Below are positions 7,295 through 14,338 of a stretch of 32,392 bases of DNA, piece by piece. A program made the position numbers and the translations under genes. This DNA comes from Desulfamplus magnetovallimortis (GTDB taxonomy: Bacteria; Desulfobacterota; Desulfobacteria; Desulfobacterales; Desulfobacteraceae): NCBI RefSeq assembly GCF_900170035.1, contig NZ_LT828542.1, positions 144,442-176,833 of the forward strand, given 5' to 3'. Each line of letters opens with the position of its first letter. Position 1 is the stretch's first letter. The notes under the pieces are model-generated. The model saw only the letters and a program-made list of their open reading frames with translations, did no database searches and was not told the DNA's origin.

Positions 7295-7447
7295 AGTTTA
7301 CAATATCTGTACTGCCTGAATCTTTTTAAATTGAATGGAGGTATTGATTATGTCTTGAATGGTCTTCAGGAGGGTGATATCAATGGAGATGGCGTGACAA
7401 ATATACAGGATGTTATAATTCTTGTTGATTTTGTGCTTGGTGTATAA
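7295..7447 (+). pseudogene. Dockerin-domain gene remnant
   Basis: A frame without a start, open from an in-frame TGA (7292) to TAA (7445-7447), ends in EGDINGDGVTNIQDVIILVD followed by FVLGV. That is a dockerin-type calcium-binding loop (D-x-N-x-D-G......D) plus helix, the classical C-terminal end of dockerin-bearing proteins. Only one of the usual two loops is recognisable, and nothing resembling a catalytic domain is in front of it. It lies between MITE copies 2 and 3. A complete dockerin protein would dock onto a cohesin such as the one encoded at 2990-3883. I infer that the body of the gene was lost. The stretch 7133-7294 shows nothing else I can assign. Confidence 0.6.
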
Positions 7448-7460
7448 GCCATGACTTAAT

Positions 7461-7485
7461 GGGGCGGAGATCTGTAATCCGCCCC
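7461..7485 (+). terminator. Hairpin after the dockerin remnant
   Basis: Perfect 8-bp GC-rich stem GGGGCGGA (7461-7468) / TCCGCCCC (7478-7485) with a 9-base loop, 13 bp after the dockerin stop codon, followed by a weak TGGGTTT tract. It is likely the original terminator of the lost dockerin gene. Confidence 0.6.
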
Positions 7486-7504
7486 TGGGTTTAAGTCTTC
7501 GTTA

Positions 7505-7678
7505 CTCAAAATCGACATCTTATTGCTTTTTCAGAAGTTATTGCAGTTGTCTGAACCAGGATAACCAGGATGGATAGGATGCTCAGGATAGATAATCCTG
7601 CCTTATCTTGTTAATCTTGGGAATCCTGATTCAGACAGTGTTGACAAGGCTTACAAGATCATATGTGTCGACTTTGAG
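7505..7678 (+). repeat. MITE-like element, copy 3
   Basis: A 174-bp copy with both ends well preserved (CTCAAAATCGACATC ... TGTCGACTTTGAG) and the central hairpin intact. Flanks TCGTTA and AAGATA do not match, so no target duplication remains. The following 7679-7858 stretch contains no gene I can support. Confidence 0.9.
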
Positions 7679-7858
7679 AAGATAGGTGATAACAATAGTC
7701 CCAATCCTGTATTACCCCCTGATAACTTGCGTATATTCTGAAATCAAAGAATCGGATAAAAGGTAATAACAGCCATTTGTCATGGTCTTTTATTTGAAAT
7801 ACCACACTCCCCCGCCCCCTCTCTATGCAGCCGGAATGCAACCCTTAAAAACAATCCG

Positions 7859-8191
7859 TCAAGGATGCATTGTTGATCCGTTAAGAGAAAATGACTGCAT
7901 AGGCTTGATCTTGTTCAATGCTTTTTCTTCTGATTTCAATGCAGAATAGAGATCTCTTCTCAATTGGAGATTCATCCAAAAATCGGCTGTGTTGCCAAAG
8001 GCTTTACTAAGCCTTAAAGCTGTACTGGGTGTAATCCCACGCTTTCCGTTTATGATTTCATTGATCCTTTGATAGGGAACATTAATAGCATTAGCCAAAT
8101 CTCGTTGAGTGATACCCATTGGCTTCAAAAATTCCTCCAGGAGCATTTCTCCGGGATGAGTTGGACTTCTATGAGTAGGTATTCTTACCAT
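7859..8191 (-). CDS. higA: HigA-family antitoxin (XRE helix-turn-helix)
   Basis: A 110-residue protein with the HigA signature: THPGEMLLEEFLKPMGITQ (residues about 11-29), a helix-turn-helix (TQRDLANAINVPYQRINEII, about 28-47), then GKRGITPSTALRLSKAFG and the C-terminal FWMNLQLRRDLYSA. HigA proteins bind DNA at their own promoter and neutralise the mRNA-cleaving HigB toxin, whose gene normally lies directly upstream. No HigB-like frame is found on either side here, and higA has its own promoter (8237-8265). It is therefore an orphan regulator or the survivor of a broken pair. The start follows AGAGG. Confidence 0.88.
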   Translation of the reverse strand: MVRIPTHRSPTHPGEMLLEEFLKPMGITQRDLANAINVPYQRINEIINGKRGITPSTALRLSKAFGNTADFWMNLQLRRDLYSALKSEEKALNKIKPMQSFSLNGSTMHP

Positions 8192-8236
8192 TGGAACCTC
8201 TTAAAATTATTCTTGAATGAGTATATCATAAATACA

Positions 8237-8265
8237 ATAGTAATACGGATACCATGCTATTTCAA
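8237..8265 (-). promoter_or_regulatory. Predicted sigma-70 promoter of higA
   Basis: Minus-strand TTGAAA (8260-8265) and TACTAT (8237-8242) with a 17-base spacer lie 46 bp upstream of the higA start codon. GTAT...ATAC symmetry around the -10 might be an operator, which is inference only. Confidence 0.55.
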
Positions 8266-8300
8266 ATGAGTTTTTCTTAAGATTGCTATGTTCAACTCGT

Positions 8301-8394
8301 AGTACAGTTTATATGAAAGTCTCGGTAACAGCCTGTTTTTAAAACGACTTTCATCTCTTCGATTGTGGCTATCATCAGCGATGTACGTTATAAA
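8301..8394. repeat. Dispersed repeat, related to 28071-28162
   Basis: The stretch from GTTTATATGAAAG through GCCTGTTTTTAAAA and TTCGATTGTGGC to GTACGTTAT aligns along its length with 28071-28162 (GTTTAGATGAAAG, GGCTGTTTTAAAA, TTCGATTATGGC, CTACGTTAT). The remainder of 8282-8638 contains a 77-codon minus-strand frame that I do not regard as a gene, and nothing else is supported there. Confidence 0.45.
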
Positions 8395-8638
8395 AAAACT
8401 GTTTTCAGAGATGAATATGGTTGGAAGTCACCGCATAATTCAACAGAGATATGACTCCAGACTTTGAATTTGACTAAAATATTATTAAAGTGTAGTGCTA
8501 ATTTGTTATCTTCAATAATGATCTTGCATAATGTAGGGACAAATCCTCTGTGGTTGCCTCGTCGGATAGGCTTTTTGTAATATATTAAACATACTGCTTT
8601 TCTTATAACAGAAATGAACAATCTCGTGGAGTCAAATA

Positions 8639-9508
8639 ATGCAAAAAAATTTTCAAGGGCTTTTAACCATACATATATCTGTCCTTCTGTTCAGCATGTC
8701 AGGATTGTTCGGCAAATTTCTTCACATATCTCCGAAACTGATTGTTTTTGGAAGAACTGCATTTGCAAGCATTGTGCTTGTCATGGTTCTGCATATCCTT
8801 AAGATTCCCGTCAGGTATAAGAACAGGAAAGATCTCATGGGATTTTTGGTCATGGGAGCCATTCTTGCTGTTCATTGGGTGACATTTTTTTACTCAATAC
8901 AGATCTCCACCGTAGCCATAGGTCTGCTCTCCTTTTCATCATATCCTATATTTGTCACTTTTCTTGAACCATTATTTTTCAATGAAAAACTTCTTTTAAG
9001 AGATATTGGCATCTCTTTAATTGTATTTTCAGGTCTTGTTCTGGTGGTTCCCGAGTTTGACCTTTCAAACAACCTTACTCTGGGAGCCTTGTGGGGTACT
9101 GTTTCAGGCTTTACCTTTGCACTACTCTCCATACTTAACAAAAAATATCTTATAAAATATTCCTCACTCACCATAGCATTTTATCAGGACGGGATTGCAT
9201 GCATGGCTCTTATGCCTTTTATCGGTGGGGAAATTTTCGATATAACTCCATACGATATAGGTATGGTTGCAATACTTGGTGTTGTTTTCACAGCCCTTGC
9301 CCATACCCTTTTTATACAGGGAATGGTAAGGGTGAAAGCACAACTTGCAAGCATTATCACTTGTTTAGAACCTGTTTATGGGATATTGTTTGCTATGGTT
9401 CTGCTGGGTGAAATCCCTTCAATCAAGGTTCTCGGTGGCGGAGTTATAATTATAGGCGGGATTTTGTACGCAACTTATCAATCAAGAGCCAATGCTTCCA
9501 ATGTTTAG
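8639..9508 (+). CDS. EamA-domain transporter (drug/metabolite transporter family)
   Basis: A 289-residue inner-membrane protein with two EamA repeats and about ten hydrophobic spans. The first repeat covers about residues 8-140 (LFSMSGLFGKFLHISPKLIV, ILAVHWVTFFYSIQ). The second covers about 148-283 (GALWGTVSGFTFALLSILNK, ITCLEPVYGILFAMVLLGE, GGGVIIIGGILYATY). This family exports or imports amino acids, nucleotide-like metabolites and drugs; substrate cannot be predicted here. The start ATG 8639 follows GTGGAG. A diverged fragment of a second EamA gene lies at 12130-12440, so this genome region has or had two paralogues. Confidence 0.9.
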   Translation: MQKNFQGLLTIHISVLLFSMSGLFGKFLHISPKLIVFGRTAFASIVLVMVLHILKIPVRYKNRKDLMGFLVMGAILAVHWVTFFYSIQISTVAIGLLSFSSYPIFVTFLEPLFFNEKLLLRDIGISLIVFSGLVLVVPEFDLSNNLTLGALWGTVSGFTFALLSILNKKYLIKYSSLTIAFYQDGIACMALMPFIGGEIFDITPYDIGMVAILGVVFTALAHTLFIQGMVRVKAQLASIITCLEPVYGILFAMVLLGEIPSIKVLGGGVIIIGGILYATYQSRANASNV

Positions 9509-9541
9509 TCTTCACAATTCACCACTGGAGATCAATGTTAT

Positions 9542-9913
9542 ATGCTTTATTCACTTGCATTACCACTTTGTCTGATTTCCATTGGACTTCTTGTGACGGG
9601 TGTCATCCAGGAAAAACACTGGAGGCTTTATCTTCTGAAACTGGTTTGGCTGATTCTTTCAATTTTTGCTGCCTATTTTGCATATGAAGCATGGAAAGGC
9701 AGTATCTATTCTGAAAACTGGGCAATGATCGGCGTGATTTTTATTGTATGGCCAATCTCCGGATTTATATTTCTCTCCTCGGCATTGGAAATCTTCCTTC
9801 TCAGAAAAAAAAGAGAATATCATGCAAGAATCAATAAATACCTCTCTCTTTTTTTCATTATAATAGTTCTGCTTATTTCCTTTTCTCCTTTTCTCATAGA
9901 GTTCATTTCCTGA
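9542..9913 (+). CDS. Hypothetical four-span membrane protein
   Basis: A 123-residue protein with about four hydrophobic segments: residues 2-20 (LALPLCLISIGLL), 32-49 (LVWLILSIFAAYFAYE), 61-84 (AMIGVIFIVWPISGFIFLSS) and 100-120 (LFFIIIVLLISFSPFLIEF). A basic loop (LLRKKREYHARIN) lies before the last span. I do not recognise the family. It begins 33 bp after the EamA gene on the same strand with GGAG upstream, so the two are probably co-transcribed and it may be an accessory membrane protein. Codon use looks like that of real genes here, and the span pattern argues against a chance frame. Confidence 0.65.
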   Translation: MLYSLALPLCLISIGLLVTGVIQEKHWRLYLLKLVWLILSIFAAYFAYEAWKGSIYSENWAMIGVIFIVWPISGFIFLSSALEIFLLRKKREYHARINKYLSLFFIIIVLLISFSPFLIEFIS

Positions 9914-10084
9914 CGGATAATACATAAGTCTCACTCTCTCTTGTATAATACCCGCCTGAACCAGGCATGACCAGAAAGACTTTTTAATTTTTTTTACATT
10001 GAGGCGAAAATTTGTTTTGCATCACTGTGTTCAATTATACCCTTAATTGACACAAAATATTAAAAAAAACGATGGGAGGAGAAA

Positions 10085-10183
10085 ATGAAAAAATTATTTT
10101 GGCAATGCTTTTGTACGATTTTAATAACAAGTCTCTTTCTTGAAAATGCCAGCAACAACAACGCCCCAGCCCATCGTTTTTGA
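10085..10183 (+). pseudogene. Detached signal peptide of the damaged FGE-type gene
   Basis: ATG 10085 has the best ribosome site in the neighbourhood (GGGAGGAG) and encodes MKKLFWQCFCTILITSLFLE, a plausible signal peptide. The frame then stops at TGA 10181-10183 after 32 codons. In a different frame the sequence turns directly into LKMPATTTPQ, which in two paralogous proteins of this window lies about 70 residues into a conserved module. I infer that a deletion joined the signal peptide to the middle of that module and shifted the frame, leaving the downstream frame without its secretion signal. Confidence 0.65.
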
Positions 10184-11507
10184 TGATGACTCCAGAACAT
10201 TAATAATTGATTCAGGATCTGTATTTCTGGGTGACCAGGTGATTGATTTGACTCCTGCCTCAATTGAAAATGAAGGTGGTACCGGTTACAGGGTGATTGA
10301 GTCGGCATCAGAAGAAATAGTGGCCAATGATGGAGGTTCTGTTACTACCGCGGGGGGAGCATCCCTTGATATACCTGCTGGAGCATTACCCTCGGATACA
10401 ACATTATTGATTGAAGTGTTGGAAATAGAAAACGAATCAGATCTAATAGGTACCTGTTTGCGTATTTCTCCTGATGATATTATTCTTGAAAAGCCGATTA
10501 CCATTACAATGCCAATACCCGATGAATTAACTGAAGATGATGAACTTGATGTTTATGAATTTATGGGTGATGATCCAGGGTATTATATACAAACAGGGGT
10601 CTATGCCACTGTTTATCCATCTTATTTTAAAACAACCCGTGGAACTAACACCGACTCTGCAGCTATGCTATCCACAAACACCCTTGGAGGTAAAATATTT
10701 GCCAAGATCTGTCATGCCGGAACATTCACCCAAATCTATGAGGATTATCTATTCAGGGGGTGCAGCAAAGAAGCATTTTTCGATAAAATAAATGACAAAT
10801 ATGACTTAAACACTTCTGAAAATATGCTGGAAAATGTCTCAAAACCAGAAATGAGAGCTTTTGTTGGAACATATTTTACTGAGATAGGAAATATTAATTC
10901 CGGAGATAACGTGAATGAAAACATTTTAACAACTGTCGCTGACAATATTCATGAAGGCAAAAAAATTGTCATATCGTTCGGAAGAAATTCAGGTGAGGAA
11001 TATGCCCATACAGCGACAATTGTAGAAGACAAATGGGGTCAACTGCTAATCCGGAATACCTGCAATGTAGGCCCTGAACTTCGCGATAAATTGGGTGGCG
11101 GTGAGATTGTTGTTTATTATCCTTTTTCTGGTATAGATGAATTCCGGAAATTGAAATCATGTGTTGCCCTGGAAATTGGCATTTGTGGCAAACCCGGCTG
11201 CCTTGGTGATGCATCACAAAATGATCTGGGTATGAAAGTTTATCATCCACTTGAACAGAGATCATCGGGGGCATGGGGGGCAATTAAAATATATGTTGAG
11301 AATGCGGAGCCCACTGATAATCCCTGTGACACTGTTACCAACAACTTATTTGGTATGACCTTTGTTCGTATTGAGCCAGGCACATTCATGATGGGTTCAC
11401 CAGAAGATGAGTGGGGTAGAGGCTCTGATGAACCTCTGCATGAGGTGACTCTGACCCAGGCATATTATATACAGACAACGGAAGTAACCCAGGGCCAATG
11501 GGAGTAA
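10140..11507 (+). pseudogene. Surface protein fragment: shared module, ZU5-like domain, start of FGE-sulfatase domain
   Basis: A 455-codon open frame, out of frame with its own signal peptide at 10085 and ending early at a stop created by a 20-bp duplication. In order: the tail of the shared surface module (PATTTPQPIVF ... IIDSGSVFLGDQVID, residues 4-42); a ZU5-like segment (GGSVTTAGGASLDIPAGALP, about 62-81, and ISPDDIILEKPITITMPIPD); a region of about 200 residues that I cannot classify, with the stretch EEYAHTATIVEDKWGQLLI; then the opening of an FGE-sulfatase domain (FVRIEPGTFMMGSPEDE, LHEVTLTQAYYIQTTEVTQG). The domain continues in the next frame (11498-12133). The nominal TTG at 10140 has no ribosome site, so efficient translation is doubtful. 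Before damage it was probably one secreted protein spanning 10085-12133. Confidence 0.75.
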
Positions 11508-11524
11508 CCCAGGGCCAATGGGAG
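11483..11524 (+). repeat. 20-bp tandem duplication that breaks the FGE domain
   Basis: GTAACCCAGGGCCAATGGGA occurs twice in direct succession (11484-11503 and 11504-11523; the identity extends across 11483-11524). It adds 20 bases, puts TAA in frame at 11505-11507 and shifts the rest by two. Deleting one unit restores a continuous EVTQGQWEAVMDS, exactly the expected FGE-domain sequence. Confidence 0.97.
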
Positions 11525-12133
11525 GCGGTAATGGATAGCAATCCCTCATATTTCAGCAATTGCGGAGAAAATTGCCCTGTTGAAAGTGTATCTAAATATG
11601 ACGTAAATAATTTTATTGATGCATTAAACAGCATGGGAGAGGGAACATATTCACTTCCCACCGAGGCCCAATGGGAGTATGCCGCACGCGCGGGCAGTAC
11701 CGCTGCCTTTGCCAACGGAGATATAACTGAAAACGACAGTTATCAAAATCCTGACCCGAATTTAGATGCCATGGGTTGGTATTACTATAATTCAGATGCT
11801 GATTATTCTGGTTGTTATTCAACCTCCCCCATTTCTAATTGTCGAGGAACCCATCCTGTTGCTCTCAAGGCTCCCAACGCCTGGGGATTGTATGACATGC
11901 ACGGGAATGTTTACGAGTGGTGTTCGGACGGCTATACCACAACCTATGGCGTGGGACCTGTACCAGACTCGGTTACGGATCCTTTAGGGAATCCTTCAAG
12001 TTCAGGTGATGTTGCCAAAGGAGGAGCCTGGGGTACCTCCAATAGTAGCTGCCGCTCTGCGAATCGCTACAATCCGGACAGTTGGGACAGCAACAACCGT
12101 AGTATAGGCTTCCGTCTAAAGTGGATGCCTTAG
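11498..12133 (+). pseudogene. FGE-sulfatase (SUMF1-like) domain, C-terminal part
   Basis: A 211-codon frame carrying the rest of the formylglycine-generating-enzyme-type fold: VTQGQWEAVMDSNPSYFSN, YSLPTEAQWEYAARAGSTAA, NAWGLYDMHGNVYEWCSDGY, then GGAWGTSNSSCRSANRYN and SIGFRLKW. These are the standard landmarks of the fold, here in a surface protein rather than a sulfatase maturation enzyme. The ATG at 11498 is probably not a genuine start; the frame is the continuation of 10140-11507 split by the 20-bp duplication. The last 40 residues, rich in Ser/Asn/Asp at loop positions, resemble the variable C-terminus of FGE-type target proteins of diversity-generating retroelements. The stop codon TAG (12131-12133) lies inside sequence homologous to an EamA gene, so the original 3' end may also be lost. 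Confidence 0.78.
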
Positions 12134-12440
12134 AACCTGTTTATGGGATATTGTTTGCTCTGATTCTGCTGGGCGAAATTCATTCAATCAGGATTATTGG
12201 GGGCGGAGTTATTATTCTCAAAATCGACAACTATAACATCTTGAGCCTTGTCAATACTGTCTGAATCAGGATTCCCAAGATTAACAAAGATAAGGCAGGA
12301 TTATCTATCCTGAACATCCTATCCATCCTGGTTATCCTGATTCAGACAAATGTAATAACTGCTGATAAAGCAGTAAGATGTCGATTTTGAGTATTATTAT
12401 TAGCGATATTTTGTACGCCACTAATCAACAGCAAAAAAGT
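12130..12440 (+). pseudogene. EamA transporter fragment, split by MITE copy 4
   Basis: 12130-12216 encodes LEPVYGILFALILLGEIHSI and then RIIGGGVII. After the MITE, 12392-12440 continues IISDILYATNQQQKSA. Together they match the last 40 or so residues of the intact EamA protein at 8639-9508 (LEPVYGILFAMVLLGEIPSI, GGGVIIIGGILYATYQ). Most differences are conservative, so this is the remnant of a diverged paralogue rather than a fresh copy. The 5' part of the gene is missing. No other gene is supported in 12441-12557. Confidence 0.85.
12217..12391 (-). repeat. MITE-like element, copy 4, with 7-bp target duplication and inferable empty site
   Basis: A 175-bp reverse-orientation copy bounded by CTCAAAATCGACA and TGTCGATTTTGAG. 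TATTATT lies immediately on both sides (12210-12216 and 12392-12398). Removing the element and one TATTATT rejoins the EamA fragment in frame (GGVIII-SDILYAT), codon for codon against GGVIIIGGILYAT of the intact paralogue. It contains the central hairpin with the family's AGGAT/ATCCT arms. Confidence 0.95.
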
Positions 12441-12557
12441 GCATCTTTCATATCATGCCAAAAATTCTTTACATTTTTTTTGGTGCAGGTTCCGGTAGAT
12501 GTCAAGCATGAACACTCACGGAATTTTAGGAAAAAAATGAAACCTAACAAAGTAGAA

Positions 12558-13949
12558 CTAAACAATCTTCAAATATAGAGAGGTGTTCTGTTCTGCTAAT
12601 TGCAATAGAGCTTCTGAAAATCCTGATTTACTAAATAAAATATAGTATTTCCGGGCATCTGCATGCCACTTCACTTTTTGGGATTTCTCTTTCAGCCAGT
12701 AAAACAGTTCCACATCTGTTTTTTGCTTCGTATATTTACATTCTCCAAAAATAATTTTATTCTCATCATCTGACAGTGCGACAATATCAATCTCTTCATT
12801 TTTGTTCCACCATGTTCCCGATTTCAAAATTTTGAAATCAATCTCCCCTTTGCTGCTGAGATCAAGCAGTTTTTCCCTGCAGATCTCTTCATAAACAAAA
12901 CTGACGTGGTTATCACGAAAATTCTGTTTTAGCTTATCTACAACAAAGTCCCGCTGATCCATCTCCAGGAAATGCCGATAAGGGTAAACAAACTTGAACC
13001 AAAAGGTGATAAAATTATCCTTAATCCGGTAGAGTCCTTTTTTGCTTTTTTCCGGATTTTTCTCTGTGACCGGTACGATTCGTTCCACAAGATCAAGCTC
13101 CATAAGCGTCTTTAAATATTTTGTCATGCCGCTTTGATTGATTCCTAAATTTGCTGAAATTTTTCCTATTTTATGATTTCCAGCGGCGATGGATTTGATA
13201 ATTGAAAAGTAGGTCCCGATCTCCCCGACCTCTCTTTCGAGCAGAAAAAAGGGTTCTTCATACAAAAAACTTTGTGGGGCTAAAATATTGGTTTTAATTG
13301 CTTCAAAGATATCCGACAATGGTCTGAACAATTCAATGTATTTGGGCACACCTCCGGTCACAGCATAATACTCTATAAGATCAATTTTTTTGGGGCTTTC
13401 AAAGAACTGATCGTAATAGGAGAATGGAATCTGCTTCAATCGGATCTGTCCGGTTCGTCGGCCGTATAGGGGACTTGAGTAAGATAGGGTTTGCTGAACC
13501 ATCATGTTGATAAGTGATCCGCATAAGATGACCATGATGTTGCTATTAATCAACAACTCATCCCATACCTTTTGGAAAATTGATGGGAATGCTTTATTTC
13601 CTTTTCCGAGATATTGGAACTCGTCAATGACCAAAATTTTTCTTTGATTGGGCAAATGAAGATTGAATAGGGAAAAGATATCATGCCACTCCAGAATCGC
13701 TGCTTTCTGTAATAGAAAATTGCCAGTCATCTCAGCCAATTGATGCTGAAACGTTTTTTTATTTTCATTTTCTGATTCTTCAGTTGCCAAAAAATATAGG
13801 GATTGTTTATTTTTGATAAACTCTTTAATCAAGGTGGTTTTGCCAATCCGTCTTCTACCGTAGAGAATAATAAGAGATGATCTATTTTGATCATATTCAT
13901 CTTTTAGGTATTGTAACTCTGAAATTCTATTGACAAAATGGTTTTTCAT
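12558..13949 (-). CDS. ATPase of the archaeal-type (ATPase_2) family with DUF234-like C-terminus
   Basis: A 463-residue P-loop ATPase. Walker A is LYGRRRIGKTTLIKEF (about residues 29-44), Walker B is KILVIDEFQYLGKG (about 103-116), a sensor-like strand is MVILCGSLI, and the following family signature is LYGRRTGQIRLKQIPF. A winged-helix-like part (KIGKISANLGINQSGMTKYL) and a C-terminal nuclease-like DUF234 region follow. In the latter, WWNKNEEIDIVALSDDENKI and IIFGECKYTK form the E-x-D ... E-x-K pattern of PD-(D/E)XK enzymes. Length is normal, so it seems intact. The function of this family in bacteria is unproven; genomes often carry many copies. GGAG precedes the start, and a perfect 32-bp palindrome ends 12 bp upstream of it, suggesting autoregulation. 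Confidence 0.85.
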   Translation of the reverse strand: MKNHFVNRISELQYLKDEYDQNRSSLIILYGRRRIGKTTLIKEFIKNKQSLYFLATEESENENKKTFQHQLAEMTGNFLLQKAAILEWHDIFSLFNLHLPNQRKILVIDEFQYLGKGNKAFPSIFQKVWDELLINSNIMVILCGSLINMMVQQTLSYSSPLYGRRTGQIRLKQIPFSYYDQFFESPKKIDLIEYYAVTGGVPKYIELFRPLSDIFEAIKTNILAPQSFLYEEPFFLLEREVGEIGTYFSIIKSIAAGNHKIGKISANLGINQSGMTKYLKTLMELDLVERIVPVTEKNPEKSKKGLYRIKDNFITFWFKFVYPYRHFLEMDQRDFVVDKLKQNFRDNHVSFVYEEICREKLLDLSSKGEIDFKILKSGTWWNKNEEIDIVALSDDENKIIFGECKYTKQKTDVELFYWLKEKSQKVKWHADARKYYILFSKSGFSEALLQLAEQNTSLYLKIV

Positions 13950-13960
13950 AGCAGATGCTC

Positions 13961-13992
13961 CAGATTATTATAATTTGAATTATAATAATCTG
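13961..13992. promoter_or_regulatory. Perfect 32-bp palindrome before the ATPase gene (probable operator)
   Basis: CAGATTATTATAATT and AATTATAATAATCTG are exact inverted repeats (15 bp each) around a 2-base centre, starting 12 bp upstream of the ATG at 13949. The unit TGAATTATAAT recurs directly after it (13991-14001), giving a third half-site. The position fits an operator overlapping the transcription start of the gene, bound perhaps by its own winged-helix region; that partner is inference. Confidence 0.7.
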
Positions 13993-14062
13993 AATTATAA
14001 TTGATGTCAAGTCGGATACTTTGGAGTCTCTGCATTATATGAAATTCCTGGCATCCTTTATA

Positions 14063-14227
14063 CTCAAAATCGACATCTTATTGTTTTTTGAGCGGTTATT
14101 GAATTTGTCTGAATCAGGATAACCAGGATGCTCAGGATAAATAATCCTGATTTATCCTGTTAATCTTGGGTATCCTGATTCAGACAGTGTTTACAAGGCT
14201 CAAAAGATCATAGCTGTCGGCTTTGAG
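14063..14227 (+). repeat. MITE-like element, copy 5, with 6-bp target duplication
   Basis: A 165-bp copy, shorter than the others because GGATGGATA is missing from the AGGAT-rich arm. Ends are CTCAAAATCGACA and TGTCGGCTTTGAG, flanked on both sides by TTTATA (14057-14062 and 14228-14233). The central inverted repeat GTCTGAATCAGGAT / ATCCTGATTCAGAC is perfect over 14 bp here. Confidence 0.92.
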
Positions 14228-14245
14228 TTTATATGGCTCCAAAGG

Positions 14246-14303
14246 TACTTTACACTTTTTTGTGAGAGATTCCGGCAAATTAGAGCTTTCTCTTTGTAAA
14301 GTA
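14246..14303. repeat. Short inverted repeat after MITE copy 5
   Basis: Exact arms TACTTTACA (14246-14254) and TGTAAAGTA (14295-14303). The left end (TACTTTACACTTTT) resembles that of the element at 2633-2747 (TAGTTTACACTTTT). It also lies 35 bp past the stop of the hydrolase-like gene and could serve as its terminator. Confidence 0.4.
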
Positions 14304-14338
14304 TAAAGCAGAGAGGCATGCCGAAATATCATAGATTA

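Noticed and set aside
8388-8621. 77-codon minus-strand frame as a HigB toxin
   Set aside because: None of the HigB landmarks (for example the RINDQWRI(C/V)F-type strand) can be found, and there is no ribosome site.
12378-12578. 66-codon frame at the end of MITE copy 4
   Set aside because: It starts inside the element; its recognisable part is only the EamA tail already listed as a fragment.
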